This document shows positions 50,128-61,400 of a DNA stretch of 64,000 nucleotides, piece by piece (within the stretch, counting starts at the first letter, position 1; every line of letters starts with the position of its first letter). The notes under the pieces were generated by a model. It saw nothing but the letters and a program-made list of their open reading frames with translations, had not been told where the DNA came from and did no database searches. The stretch is from Flaccisagitta enflata (Eukaryota; Chaetognatha; Sagittoidea; Aphragmophora), in assembly GCA_965153355.1 (NCBI GenBank), contig OZ231126.1, positions 57,598,001 through 57,662,000 on the forward strand, written 5' to 3'. The position numbers and the translations under genes are program-made.

Positions 50128-52684
50128 TGAAAAGGTGCATAAAGAGTTCAAGAAGACCATCACTTATAATGATGTGAACCAGCAGTACATGGTCAAAATT
50201 CCTTACAAGGAAGAGGTGAAAAAGTTGTCGGACAACTTTGTACCAACAAAAGCTCTGTATTGGAAACAGCAAGCTATTCTGAAGAATGACCCAGAGAAAA
50301 GAGCTACTGTTCAAAAGATTTTTGATGAACAGTTTGATCTTGGTGTTCTAGAACTGGTCTCTGATGCTGACACTCCAGCTGGAGGTGTCCACTACCTACC
50401 TTGGCACTTGGTGCTTAGGCCAGGCCATCCAACAACACCCGTGAGGATTGTGAAAAATGCCTCATTCAAGGGTAAATTTGGCATTTCCCTGAACAGCGCT
50501 CAACATGTTGGGCCAAATCTATTGCCAGATATCATTGGATCAATTCTACGCTTTCGTTCACGAAAAATTGCATTCGTGTCTGATGTCAAAAAGATGTTTT
50601 GGCAGATAAAGATACCAGTTGAACAACAAGACCTTCATCGAATCATCACACCCAAGGGGATAGCTCGCCAAACGAGTGTTATGTTCGGTGAATCTTCATC
50701 CCCATTCCTGTCCATGGCGACTTGTGAATACCACGCTCAGCGTGATGACATCCAACAAAAATTCCCAAAAGCTTGTGAATTTGTCGAAAACGAGCTCTAC
50801 ATGGACGATGTGCCTGGAGGGTGCGATTCAGTTGATGATGGTGTTGATATTCTCACTCAAATCAAAGGCTTTTTTGGGTCTATGCACATGAAAGTGCACA
50901 AAATCAATAGCAACAACAAGGAGTTATTGAGCATGATTGAGGGAACTGATGATAGTGAAGAAGCTGCAGTTCTTGGCTTGCAGTGGCACACAAATCATGA
51001 CTCTCTCCGTGTCCCCAACAAAGAGTGGGACAAAACTCCAACCACCAAGAGGGAATTTTTGCAAAAAATTGCCTCCTTCTGGGACCCTATTGGTGGCAGG
51101 AGCCCTCTTATCTGCAAAGGGAAGATGATAATGCAGAAGATATGGCAACTAGGTTCTGATTGGGACCAGCTTCTATCTGATGAATTGAAGCGTGAAGTGG
51201 AAGAATTCAGAAAAGCAACTGTTGTTGACTTTGAAATTCCTCGGTTCTTTGGCAACCCTACTGTTCTTCACATCTTTGTAGATGCCAGTGAATCAGCATA
51301 TGCCGCTGTTGCATATGCATTTTCTGAGAGAGGCTCTTGCTTTCTCATGTCCAAGACAAGAGTAAAGCCTATCAAAGTTGTCTCACTCCCCCGCATGGAG
51401 TTGCTGGGAGCAGTGTTAGGCTCACGCTTACTTGCCTCTCTCCACGAGGAAGTTTTCAAATCTGGGATTGAGACTTTCTTGTGGACAGATTCTACTATTG
51501 CGCTTGGTTGGATCGAATCTTCTTCAGCACGCTTCAAACCCTTTGTTGGGAACAGGATTGCGGAAATCCAACGGACATGCGGCAGTCATGGCGTTAAATG
51601 CATGTGGGTGCCTGGAGACGATAACCCTGCAGATATCCCATCCAGGGGCATTTGGCCTTTGGATGAAAAACAATCCAAGCTTTGGATTGAGGGCCCTGAA
51701 TTCATCAAAACAGGTGATTGGCCGAATCAGCCTGCGATGGAAAAACCAGATATTGAACAAAGGAAAGTGGCTGTCAATATCACACAGGTTCGTGAACCTG
51801 TCATCAGTTTGGAACGTTACAGCTCTTTGGAAAAGCTGGTGTGGATCATGATGTACGTGATTCGCTTTTGTAGCCCTTTGGGGGCGAGGGCGAATAACTC
51901 GATTGCTCAACAACGGAAAAGGGCATTAGCAAAGCTCATCAGCCAAGAGCAAAAAACCTTCTTCTCTGAAGAATATGAATGCCTTCAGAAGAATCGTGCC
52001 ATTCCACGAAACTCTCGATTGATCCAATTCAATCCAATCTTGGAAGATGGTTTGATCAAAATGAGTGGAAGAGTGAACAAAAACATCATCATTCTTCCAA
52101 ACAAATCCCATCTCACCCGACTTCTCATCAGAGATGTTCACATCTCAAATCTTCATACGGGATCAAACCAGACGTTGGCAATTCTGCGTCAAAAATATTG
52201 GGTCATCAAAGGAATGACAACCGTGAAGGCCGAAACACAATCTTGCATGATATGCAAACGGATCAACAAGCCAATGTGTCAACAAATGATGGCTGATTTG
52301 CCAGATTTCAGGAAAACGGCGTTGCCACCTTTCTCTCATGTTGGACTGGATTACGCTGGACCTCTTCTCATCAAACCAAGGAGAGATTCAACTTCTCAAG
52401 CGGAGAAGCGTTGGATTTGCCTCTTTACTTGTGCATCAACTCGTGGTGTACATTTGGAGATTGTAAATGATCAGTCCACTGAAGAATTTTTGATGGCATT
52501 CACGCGTTTTTCCTGTCGACGAGGAAAACCTCTCAACATCTACAGCGATAATGCTTCAACGTTCAAAAAGGCGGCGAAGGAATTGCCTGACGTGATTTGG
52601 CAATTCAATCCACCAGCTGCTCCTTGGGGAGGCTTCTGGGAACGCCTTGTGAAAAGCATCAAAACTCCGATGAAGAAAGTTTAA
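50054..52684 (+). CDS. pol: BEL/Pao reverse transcriptase, RNase H and integrase
   Basis: The open frame has 876 residues and overlaps the previous one by 74 bp in a different frame. Reverse transcriptase: VRIVKNASFKGKFGISLN, FVSDVKKMFWQIKI, and the catalytic YMDDVPGG at about residues 250-257. RNase H: FVDASESAYAAVAYAF, RMELLGA, TDSTIALGWI and DNPADIPSRG keep the acidic residues. Integrase: an H-x-H...C-x-x-C zinc segment (HISNLHTG, CMICKR), then HVGLDYAGPL, NIYSDNAS and PPAAPWGGFWERL, which together keep the D-D-E triad. An in-frame TAA at 52682-52684 ends the frame inside the integrase region. The first Met is probably not a true start, because polymerase is normally joined to Gag/protease. 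Confidence 0.85.
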   Translation: MWHWKMSWKLEECPNPNSRIKNLVDEKVHKEFKKTITYNDVNQQYMVKIPYKEEVKKLSDNFVPTKALYWKQQAILKNDPEKRATVQKIFDEQFDLGVLELVSDADTPAGGVHYLPWHLVLRPGHPTTPVRIVKNASFKGKFGISLNSAQHVGPNLLPDIIGSILRFRSRKIAFVSDVKKMFWQIKIPVEQQDLHRIITPKGIARQTSVMFGESSSPFLSMATCEYHAQRDDIQQKFPKACEFVENELYMDDVPGGCDSVDDGVDILTQIKGFFGSMHMKVHKINSNNKELLSMIEGTDDSEEAAVLGLQWHTNHDSLRVPNKEWDKTPTTKREFLQKIASFWDPIGGRSPLICKGKMIMQKIWQLGSDWDQLLSDELKREVEEFRKATVVDFEIPRFFGNPTVLHIFVDASESAYAAVAYAFSERGSCFLMSKTRVKPIKVVSLPRMELLGAVLGSRLLASLHEEVFKSGIETFLWTDSTIALGWIESSSARFKPFVGNRIAEIQRTCGSHGVKCMWVPGDDNPADIPSRGIWPLDEKQSKLWIEGPEFIKTGDWPNQPAMEKPDIEQRKVAVNITQVREPVISLERYSSLEKLVWIMMYVIRFCSPLGARANNSIAQQRKRALAKLISQEQKTFFSEEYECLQKNRAIPRNSRLIQFNPILEDGLIKMSGRVNKNIIILPNKSHLTRLLIRDVHISNLHTGSNQTLAILRQKYWVIKGMTTVKAETQSCMICKRINKPMCQQMMADLPDFRKTALPPFSHVGLDYAGPLLIKPRRDSTSQAEKRWICLFTCASTRGVHLEIVNDQSTEEFLMAFTRFSCRRGKPLNIYSDNASTFKKAAKELPDVIWQFNPPAAPWGGFWERLVKSIKTPMKKV

Positions 52685-53188
52685 GGACAATCTCTCATCA
52701 CCGACAAGGAACTTGCGACGCTCATCATTAGAATTGAAGAGCAAATCAACTCCCGTCCACTTACACCGATAGTGGATGACCCGGATCAAGTTCCGCTTAC
52801 TCCTGCTGAGATGCTTATCGGCAGACCTCTTCAACAACCGACGGACCCATGGCCGGATATTCCTCCATCCAAAACGGCATTCTCTGCGAGACTGAAGTAT
52901 CTCAAAAGTCTTCAGGAGAATTGGACGAAACGATGGGTAAATGAGTACGTACCCACCCTTCAACCACGTCAAAAGTGGCATCAAGGATCGAAAAACATCA
53001 CTCCTGGATCTCTCGTTCTTCTCAAGAAAGAAAATCTCAAACGTCATCTTTGGCCCTTAGCTAGGGTTAAGGAAACTCATGTAGGTCGTGATGGACATGT
53101 TCGCTCTGTCACACTTCAAGATAACAAAGCAAAAACAATCAAGAGACCAATACAGAATTTGGTCTTACTCGAAGGATGTGAAGATTAA
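52685..53188 (+). pseudogene. BEL/Pao integrase C-terminal part after a stop
   Basis: It continues in the same frame as the preceding polymerase after the TAA. It carries the segment with EEQINSRPLTP and the DUF5641 domain typical of BEL/Pao (TPGSLVLLKKEN, LWPLARV, RPIQNLVLLE). It ends at TAA 53186-53188. It cannot be made as part of the polymerase unless the stop is bypassed. Confidence 0.8.
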
Positions 53189-53297
53189 TTGTGATGTCTA
53201 ACTTTTGTTTTTAGATCAACGTCAATCAATTATTGAATCAATTTTTGTAATTTTGTATCTTTTTTGAAAAAACCTCAAATCGGTTTTTTGGGGCCGA
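53189..53297 (+). other. BEL/Pao 3' untranslated segment and polypurine region
   Basis: Ends in GGTTTTTTGGGGCCGA directly before the right LTR, the expected place for second-strand priming. Confidence 0.5.
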
Positions 53298-54035
53298 ATA
53301 TAAAAAACGCGATTAGCAATTTAAAGGAAAGAAACTGTATCTCGTGAAAAGCACTTTTGATAATTCATACTGTATCAAGAATTTGTCCTTCGTCAGTTTT
53401 CTCAACGTATTCTTTCTCCCTTTTAAAAGTCACATTCCTTTCTGACTGGTCAATTCTCATTTTCTCCTTTTCGTAAGAATCACGTTGCCTTCTCAGTTTG
53501 GCGGCCTTCGTCTTTAATTCAGTCTTTATTCCAATGCCGCCTAAGAATAACAATTGTTGACGATAAAGAATGTAATATTTCTTTTTGTAATAACTTTTTC
53601 TTTCTAATTTATGTTTTCTTGTTTAATTGAAATTTGGAATGATTCACTTACATTAAATCCTTCGTAAAGAAAAGAACTCTGGACTTTTATTTCTCCCTTT
53701 CGTGAAAAAAAGGGAAATTGAATCTCTGCAATTCTCCGTCGATAAGTTGTGGAAACAAAGACGCTTAATTCTGCAGTTTGGTTATAACTACAGATAGATA
53801 CTTAAAAGAGATAAGATATCTCTCTCTCTCTCTCTCTCTCTCCAGAATCCCGCAACTTGATTACAATCACAATTCCCGATTGCTCCCGTTTGAAATTGAT
53901 AACCTCAGCAAAATAAAAGGAGTGAAACTGATTTAAATCCTCGAAACTCAAATATCTTCAATCAGCTTCATCTTCTATTATTTTGTCATCCTATCAACAG
54001 CAGGTTCATTATAACCAACCCCTCCATTTATTTTA
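53298..54035 (+). repeat. Right LTR of the BEL/Pao element
   Basis: Matches the left LTR with about four substitutions. Its TC run is 12 units (53819-53842) instead of 37. Confidence 0.85.
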
Positions 54036-54036
54036 C

Positions 54037-54485
54037 ACACCACAACTCACCCACACTGCAACTCCCCCACACTGCAACTCCCCCACACCGCAACTCACCC
54101 ACACCGCACCTCACACCACAACCCCCCCAAAACTGCGACCCCCCACACTGCCCCCCCACACCATGACATTCCCACACCGCAACCCTCCCACACCACAACT
54201 CCCCCACACCGCAACTCCCCCACACCGCAACTCCCCCACACCGCAACTCCCCCACACCGCAACTCCCCCACACCGCAACTCCCCAACACCAAGACTCCCC
54301 CACACCGCAACTCCCCCACACCGCAACTCTCCTACACCGCAACTCTCCCACACAGAAACTCCCCCACACCGCGACTCCCCCACACCGCGACTCCCCCCAC
54401 ACAGCGACTCCCCCCACACCGCAACTCCCCCACACCACAACCCCCACACAATTTTTTTCCAAGAGCAAAAGCTCCTTTTACTGGT
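54037..54485. repeat. 16-bp minisatellite and hairpin end
   Basis: About 25 units of CCCCCACACCGCAACT, then TTTTTTTCCAAGAGCAAAAG...CTCCTTTTACTGGTA. The last part resembles the ends at 7906, 11666, 38886 and 41511, but with another stem (GAGC/GCTC). Confidence 0.8.
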
Positions 54486-54634
54486 ATAAATTCCAGAGAT
54501 AAAGCTTAATATAATACAACAGTTGAGATGGATCACCCTGTACTCTGAAAGTCGATGATGCGATGCTGAAACGAACCTGGACGTCACTCGTTACTTTTTA
54601 AGTTACACAAAAATAAATAATATTTCACCCTTTT

Positions 54635-55262
54635 GGGCAGCGGCCCCGAAGGGGCCGATGACCTATGCTTTCACACATAGGGGAAATTGTTCCTCCTCCT
54701 TCTCCTTCTTCTTCTCCATCCCCCCCCCCTCAAGGCCCAAATCTTAGTCTCGAGAGCCAAATCCTAGCTTCGAGTCTCAAATCCCCGCTTCGAAGCTCAA
54801 ATCCCAGCCTTGAGGCTCAAATCTCAGTCTCCAGGCTAAAATCCCAGCCTCGAGGCTCAAATCCCACCCCTTAGGCTCAAATCCCAGTCTTAAGGCTCAA
54901 ATCCCAGTCTCAAGGCACAAATCCTTGCCTCGAAGTTCAAATACCAGCTTCCAAGCTCAAATCCCTGCCCCAAAGCTCAAATCCCAACCTCAAAGCTCAA
55001 ATCCCAGCCTCGAAGCTCAAATCTCAGCCTTGAAGCTGAAATCCCAGCCTCGAAGCTCAAATCCCAGCCTCAAGGCCCTAATCCAAGCCTCAAGGCCCCA
55101 ATTCCAGCCACCAGGCCCTAATTCCATCCTTGAGGCCCAAATAAAAACAGCATAGGTCATCGGCCCCTTCGGGGCCGCTGCCCCTCTAACCACCTCACAC
55201 CAACATACACTCACATAGGGGCAATGGGTACCGCTGACCATCTAACGCTTTTGCGACTATTT
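54635..55262. mobile_element. GP element, complete
   Basis: Left end GGGCAGCGGCCCCGAAGGGG, CCTATG...CATAGG stem, core (CTCAAATCCCAGCCTCGAAG)n, right end CATAGGTCATCGGCCCCTTC, outer stem GCCCCTCT...AGGGGC, and TACCGCTGACCATCTAACGC. Confidence 0.75.
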
Positions 55263-55840
55263 AGATCCTGTTTTGAAAAGCTCCATATTTTCAGCAAGAC
55301 AGAGACTTATGAGGCAGATTCGAAAAATGGAACGGATAAAACAGGGAAAATTTGGACGAAGAATGCACATCTTTATTCCAAAAATCTTAAGGTTAGTCAT
55401 GGTCCCTAAAACCCGTTCGGCACATTCAATTATGATTCATTATTTTTGTTTTGTAAAGAACCAGAAACATGTTTTGAGTCTAAAATGTCCTTAATCTTCA
55501 TTGATTTTTTGTCTACACGAATATTTCTAAATCCTTTCTCTATCAATCATGATGTAGTCTTGCCGGATGCTTAATGCCGGACAATGACCGCACCCAGGGC
55601 CAGGATTCGAGTAGAAATAAAATGAGTAGAAATAAAATGCTCGAAGTCATTCTTGATGATTCTTGATAATTCTTTTATGAATGTTTTGAATAAAATTGAG
55701 AAATTATACTATAGAATGAAGGCCACTTCATTTCCCCTAATTTCCCAAAAAAAAACAAGATATCAATATACAGAGAAAAAAATCTTGAATCTAGAAATTC
55801 TTTTTTTTTACAAGAAAATTTTTTTTCTCTCCAAAAAAAA
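55263..55840. other. No feature recognised
   Basis: AT-rich unique-looking sequence. Open frames lack motifs. Confidence 0.35.
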
Positions 55841-56206
55841 GCAAGCCCAAGAGGGCAACAGTCACGTGCGTCTGGAAATGACAAACAAAAGGGCAAAAAC
55901 ATGTTCAAATGTTAAAAATGTTAAAAATTGTTACAAACTGTTAAAGAATGTTAAAAATGTTAGGAGATGTTAAAAAATGTTAAAAAATGTTAAAAATGTT
56001 AAACAATATTAAAAAATGTTTAAAAATTCAAAAAGGTTAAAAAAGGTTAAAAAAAGTAAAATGTTAAAAAATGTTAAAAAATGTTAAAGATGTTAAAAAT
56101 CGTTAAAAAACTATCTAAATTTTAAAAATGTTATGGAGGGATGGACGGACGGACGGATGGACCGACTGACAGAGCAAGGTGTAGAGTCGCGTGCACGCGA
56201 CTAAAA
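55841..56206 (-). mobile_element. HINE-like element with (ATGTTAAAAA)n cargo
   Basis: Decayed left end GCAAGCCCAAGAGGGCAACA with tag AGTCACGTGCG. The core is (TGTTAAAAA)n, 55905-56130. The end is (GGAC)n and the hairpin AGTCGCGTGCACGCGACT then AAAAAC. Confidence 0.6.
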
Positions 56207-56285
56207 ACAATTTCTTCAACCACTCAAGTTCTCTAGCAAAGAAAGAGGAGTTAGGAAATGAGTAGTGAGGGTTCATGGAGTTTAT

Positions 56286-56337
56286 AGTCGCGGACACGCG
56301 ACTATACACGTTGCCGTGTCAGTTGGTCGGTCCGTCC
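56286..56337 (+). mobile_element. HINE-like element, left half of a split copy
   Basis: Hairpin AGTCGCGGACACGCGACT and GGTCGGTCCGTCC. Its other half, with matching tag GTCCGCGACT, lies at 63702-63803. Confidence 0.65.
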
Positions 56338-57380
56338 CACATGTCATTTCTACTACCTTGGGGATGATTTTAACAAAACTGCTGGTTTTATTATTGTTTT
56401 GTATAGCCTGGAGGTGCAAGAAATGGAATCCACCAGCTTTTAAATCATCCTAGGGCCGGATTTTGAGAAAAAACACTTTCTTACCATCCTGAGGTACAGG
56501 TCATTGAATTTTCCCATTTTTATCTTGTTTTGCTCATATCTTTTGAACAAAAAGAGCTAGAAATGCCAGATTGGTCCCATTTTAAAGATCTGCTCAAGAT
56601 CTTTTCAACCGTCACCAATTTTTTGTAAATCCGTTGAAAAATGTCTGAGATATAAGCACTCAAACATAGGGTATGTTATGAGGAATATTGACTATCTTCC
56701 TGGTCATTGATTTTTTGTCATAATTCTACTTGTTTTGCTCATAACTTTTGAACAAATAAAGCTAGAAATGCCAGATTGGTCTCAGTTTAAAGATTTTTTC
56801 AACATCTTTCTAACCATCACCAATTTTTTGTAAATCCGATAAAAAATGCTTGAGTTATGACTTGTCAATCATAGGTAATGTCATGGGAATCTTGGAGGAT
56901 TTTCCCAACTCTTCTTCTCGCTTTGTCTATTGGTTGGTCCATCAGTCAGTGGGTTGGTTGGTTGTTCAGTTGGTCCAGCAGTTTGTAACACTTAGCTTTT
57001 TTTTAAGTTTACAGGCATTTTTTGCATCACTGCCACAGCCCAAATGTTTCCTCACCTGTAGAACACAGGAGGAATTCCCATATCTCAAACCTGAAATCAT
57101 CCCTCTCAGTCCTCAAATCAGTGCTTCCAGGCCTTGATTGGCCCTTTAAATGCTCAAAACAACTCCCTCAAACCTCAAATTAGCCATCGCAGGCTTCAAA
57201 TTAGTCCTAGGCCTCATGTCAGCCCTCTGTCTATCCACTCATCCTCCCCTCTTAGGTCTGAACTCTACCCTCTCAAGTCTCAAAATGTCCCCCTCAGCCC
57301 CCCAATCAGCCCTGTCATGCCTCAAATCAGCCCTCTCAAGCCACATATCAGCCCTCTCAGAATTAGAACCCCTCCATTTC

Positions 57381-58096
57381 ATCTTTTTTTTTAGGCCCTC
57401 CCAATTTCAACTTCAAAGGCCTAAAATCCTTAAATCAAACATCTCATGAATAACAACTCGTGCTGCTGGGAAAGGCTAAAAAAGACATATTCCATGAAGT
57501 TTGAAATTTTTTTTTAAATTTATTTCTATCAAGTTAGGAGTGAAAAGAATTTTAAATGAATTCCCCTGAAAGATAACAACTTCTTTCTCCTATCTTACAT
57601 CCCTTGTTAATGTTTAAGATAATGGCTTTCTTCTTATCCATAACAGAGAATGTTTTGAATAGAAAATAAGACCAGAGAAAGACGGTGAAATCAGAAGTTC
57701 GGAATGTCAGGACTTTGCCTCTCTTTGGGCATCTACCAAAAAAATCCTGTGGAACATTAGAATCTGAAGCCTTGTATGTGCGATGATAGGTCTGAACAGG
57801 TGGATTTGAGGCCTGGAAGGTTTAATTTGCAGTCTGTGAGTGCAGATTTGATGCCTGAAAGGACAGATTTGGTCTGGAAGGGCTGAATAAAGGCTTGGAG
57901 GTCTTTCACACCTTCAGGCATAAAATATGCCTTCATAGACTTCAAATTAAATCTTTCAGGACTAGAGTTGGGAGAACTTATGTCGTGACTGTCGGAATCG
58001 ACATCATGGTCAAAAACCGTCACGACCTACTGACTGACAGACAAAGGAAAAGGTGAAGAAAAAGAGAGAGAGACAGACTTTTCACTTTTCATATTC

Positions 58097-58099
<3 letters not shown>
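57381..58099. other. No gene; GP-like core fragment
   Basis: About 57780-57960 has GATTTGAGGCCTGGAAGG-type units on the opposite strand. Nothing else was recognised. Confidence 0.4.

Positions 58100-58163
<64 letters not shown>
58100..58163. repeat. (CT)n microsatellite
   Basis: Pure CT run. A (CATT)n-like tract follows at 58300-58375. Confidence 0.95.
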
Positions 58164-58166
<3 letters not shown>

Positions 58167-58375
58167 CACTCACTCAATTCTGGATCACCTACGATTTTTC
58201 TTTCTTGCTCACTGACAAGATTCTCTCTTAGTGGAAGAAAAGCCACCATCTAATTACTTAATTGTTTCTTACAAAAAGGAAAAATGTTCTGAACATATCA
58301 TTCATTTATTCATTCAGTCATTCATTCATTAATTCATTCATTCACTCATTTACTCATTCATTCACTCATCAATTC

Positions 58376-59271
58376 GTTGATGGGGATCCAAATTTCAAAG
58401 AGCACGTTACATCTGCTGCATACTGTAGAAACGAAACGGAAATGGCATGACGGCAATGATATTTAGCAGTGACGATGACGAAACTTAAAAGAAGGCATTT
58501 GAGAGAAACGAAACTTTTGATAACCAAATGGTTTTTAGCTAATGTCGATGATCTCTATTCAGGACTCAAATCCACCTGTTCAGACCTTTAATCAGACATC
58601 CAAGGCTTCAAGATTTCCATTATCTACAGGATTTTTTTTTTCAATTTGGGTATAGTGAGGGATATTGTTATACTTGTCATACCATGCATATCGAAAAAAA
58701 ATGCACCTTTCTTTTGATTGATAAAACATATACAAAAAATGAATAAAACTTTAAAAAAAAAAATATTTCTAAAGATTTAAAAAAAATCTTTCAATTTAGA
58801 CCAATCCCAGGTCTGTAACTCAAACGGTTTAGGAGCTAGAGCCTTCCAAAGAGAAGCCCTATTTTGCTGAAATGCACTTTTTACATAGGGATTGTGAAAA
58901 TGAAAACGCACAGTTTTCATTCAAATTAACCTTGGGGGCAAAAAAAATGGCGGATTTTTAAACCTTTCTTTTGAACCATAACATAAGAAAAATGGATTGA
59001 AATTGGTGATGCCTGTAAAGCCCTTTGAAAGATTTTTCATTTGAGTTGTGTCTGGTATCCGCAGCTTCATTCGTTTAGAAATGACATAGGTTTGAAGAAA
59101 AACATCACCAATTAAAAAAGGGCAAATATTGTCTTTTTTTTTCATTTGCAATTTTTGTCTCAAACGTTTTTCTTAATAATGCAATTCAGAATTGTCACAG
59201 CTACTTGATATCCATGAGCAAATTAAAGAGCTTCGAATTTTCTTCAAAATGGCGCCAAGAACAAAGTTTTT
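58376..59271. other. No feature recognised
   Basis: AT-rich. A degenerate segment (TTCGTTTAGAAATGACAT) resembles text near 60975 and 61133. Confidence 0.35.
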
Positions 59272-59394
59272 AGTCGCGTGCACGCGACTCTACAACCCGC
59301 TCCGTCGGTCCGTCCGTCGGTCGGTCCGTCCGTCCGTCCGTAACACTTTGCTTTTTTTCGTCTTTTTGGGTCGTCTGGAGTTATTTTGAGTCAT

Positions 59395-59905
59395 TTTTTT
59401 GTTGTTTTTGGGAATTACTGGTTGCTTTTAGTCATTTTTGGTTATTTTTGGTCAGTTTTGGTCATTTTGGTCATTTTGGTCATTTTTGGTCATTTTTGGT
59501 CATTTTTGGTCATTTTTGGTCATTTTTGGTCATTTTTGGTCATTTTTGGTCATTTTTGGTCATTTTTGGTCATTTTTGGTCATTTTGGTCATTTTGGTCA
59601 TTTTTGACCATTTTTGGTCATTTTTGGTCATTTTTGGTCATTTTTGGTCATTTCGTTCATTTTAGTCATTTTGGTCATTTTGGTCATTTTTGGTCATTTT
59701 TGGTCATTTTTGGTCATTTTTGGTCATTTTTGGTCAATTTTGGTCAATTTTGGTCAATTTTGGTCATTTTGGTCATTTTGGTCATTTTGGTCATTTTTGA
59801 TTATTTTTGGTCATTTTTGATCATTTTTGGTCATTTTTGTTTTTTTTTGGTTGTTTTTGGTCATTTTGGTCATTTTTGGTCATCTTTGGTCATCTTTGGT
59901 CATAA
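59395..59905. repeat. (GGTCATTTTT)n satellite
   Basis: About 45 units of 9-10 bp. The FWSFLVIFGH open frames are artefacts. Confidence 0.95.
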
Positions 59906-60160
59906 AGTCTGCTGGTTAAAGTCTGCTGGGTAAAGTCTGATAGTTAAAGTCTGCTGGTTTAAATCTGCTGGTTTAAATCTGCTGGTTTAAGTCTGCTGGT
60001 TTAAATCTAATGGGTAAAGTCTGCTGGTTAAAGTCTGCTGGTTTAAATCTGCTGGTTGAAGTCTGCTGGTTAAGTCTTCTGGTTTAAATCTAATGGTTTA
60101 AGTCTGCTGGTCTAATGGTTTAAGTCTGCTGGTTTAAGTCTGCTGGTTAAAATGATATTA
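59906..60160. repeat. (GTCTGCTGGTTTAAA)n satellite
   Basis: About 16 units of 14-15 bp, grading into the next array. Confidence 0.9.
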
Positions 60161-60790
60161 AAGATAAGTATGGTTTAAGCATGGTTTAAGTCTGGTTAAG
60201 TCTGGTTTAAGTCTGGTTTAAGAATGGTTCATGTCTGATTCATGTCTGGTTTAGGTCTGGGTTAGATCTGGTTTAGGTCTGGTGTATGTCTGGTTTTTGT
60301 CTGGTTTATGTTTGATTTAGGTCTGATTTAGGTCTGGTTTTGGTCTGGTTTTGGTCTGGTTTTGGTTTGGTTTCATTCTGGTTTGAGTCTGGTTTGAGTC
60401 TGGTTTGAGTCTGGTTTGAGTCTGGTTTGAGTCTGGTTTGATTCTGGTTTGAGCCTGGTTTGAGCCTGGTTTGAGCCTGGTTTGAGCCTGGTTTGAACCT
60501 GGTTTAAGTCTGGTTTGAGTCTGGTTTGAGTCTGGTTTGAGTCTGGTTTGAGTCTGGTTTGAGTCTGGTTTGGGTCTGGATTGAGTCTGGTTTGAGTCTG
60601 GTTTGAGTCTGGCTTAAATCTGGTTTATGTCTGGTTTATGCCTGGTTTATGTCTGATTTAGGTCTGTTTTTGGTCTGGTTTAATTCTGGTCTGAGTCTTG
60701 TTTGAGTCTGGTTTGAATCTCGTTTGAGTCTCGTTTGAGTCTGGTTTGAGTCTGGTTTGGGTCTGTTTTGGGTTGCGTTTAAGTCTGATT
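60161..60790. repeat. (GTCTGGTTTGA)n satellite
   Basis: About 55 units of 11 bp with GTTTAG, GTTTAT and GTTTGA variants in blocks. Confidence 0.9.
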
Positions 60791-60870
60791 TTCGATAAAA
60801 AGATACAATAAGGAGTCAGGTCAGTTCAGTTATTTTTGTCCTGCACGCGACTTATAGGTGTTGGCCTTGT

Positions 60871-61400
60871 TACTTGATGCGTTTAGTTTCTGTGTTACAA
60901 CAAACAGAAAACTTGCAAATCCTGTAGTGGATTCTCAAATTCATGATAACCTGTGTTCATCCCCATGCCATTTCTAAACGGATAAAGCTAGGACAACCAG
61001 CAACGTCTCATTTGAAAGATCTTTCACAGAGCTTCAAAATGGTCACCGATTTTTTATAGTTTTTCTCAATTTAAGGTAGATAAAATTAGTTTTCCCAAAT
61101 CCGCCATTTTTTATGCCCCCAAGGTTAATGCCATTTCTAAACAAAAAAAGATAGAAATACCAGATTGAAACCAAATGAAAGTGTTTTGGAAGAGCTTTCC
61201 AATGGTCTAAAATTTATTGAAATATGTTGTCACAATATGCTGTTCAAAAGGGTGTCTTTTTTATTGATACGCGTGGTAGTAGGGGTGGTCCTGTAGATAT
61301 TTGATCAAAGGTTGAAATGGGTGAATTTGAGGCCTTGGATGTCTATTGTTTAACCTGTAGTCTGAATAGGCAGATTTGATACCTAATAGTTGCCAAAGTG
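60871..61400. other. No feature recognised
   Basis: AT-rich sequence with short duplicates of CCATTTCTAAACNNA at 60968 and 61130. Confidence 0.35.

Larger units (their letters stand above)
59272..60870 (+). mobile_element. HINE-like element with three satellite arrays
   Basis: Hairpin AGTCGCGTGCACGCGACT, (GTCC/GTCG)n, ACACTTTGCTTTTTT, then satellites. It closes with far tag GCACGCGAC, TTATAGGTGTTGGCC and TTGTTA. The tag agrees at all three places across 1.5 kb of cargo. Confidence 0.7.

Noticed and set aside
54028-54587. Gly/Val/Cys-rich minus-strand frames
   Set aside because: Translation of the CCCCCACACCGCAACT minisatellite.
55653-55973. 106-residue frame rich in NVKN
   Set aside because: TGTTAAAAA tandem core of a HINE-like element.
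59386-59933. 161-residue frame rich in FWSFLVIFGH
   Set aside because: Translation of the GGTCATTTTT satellite.
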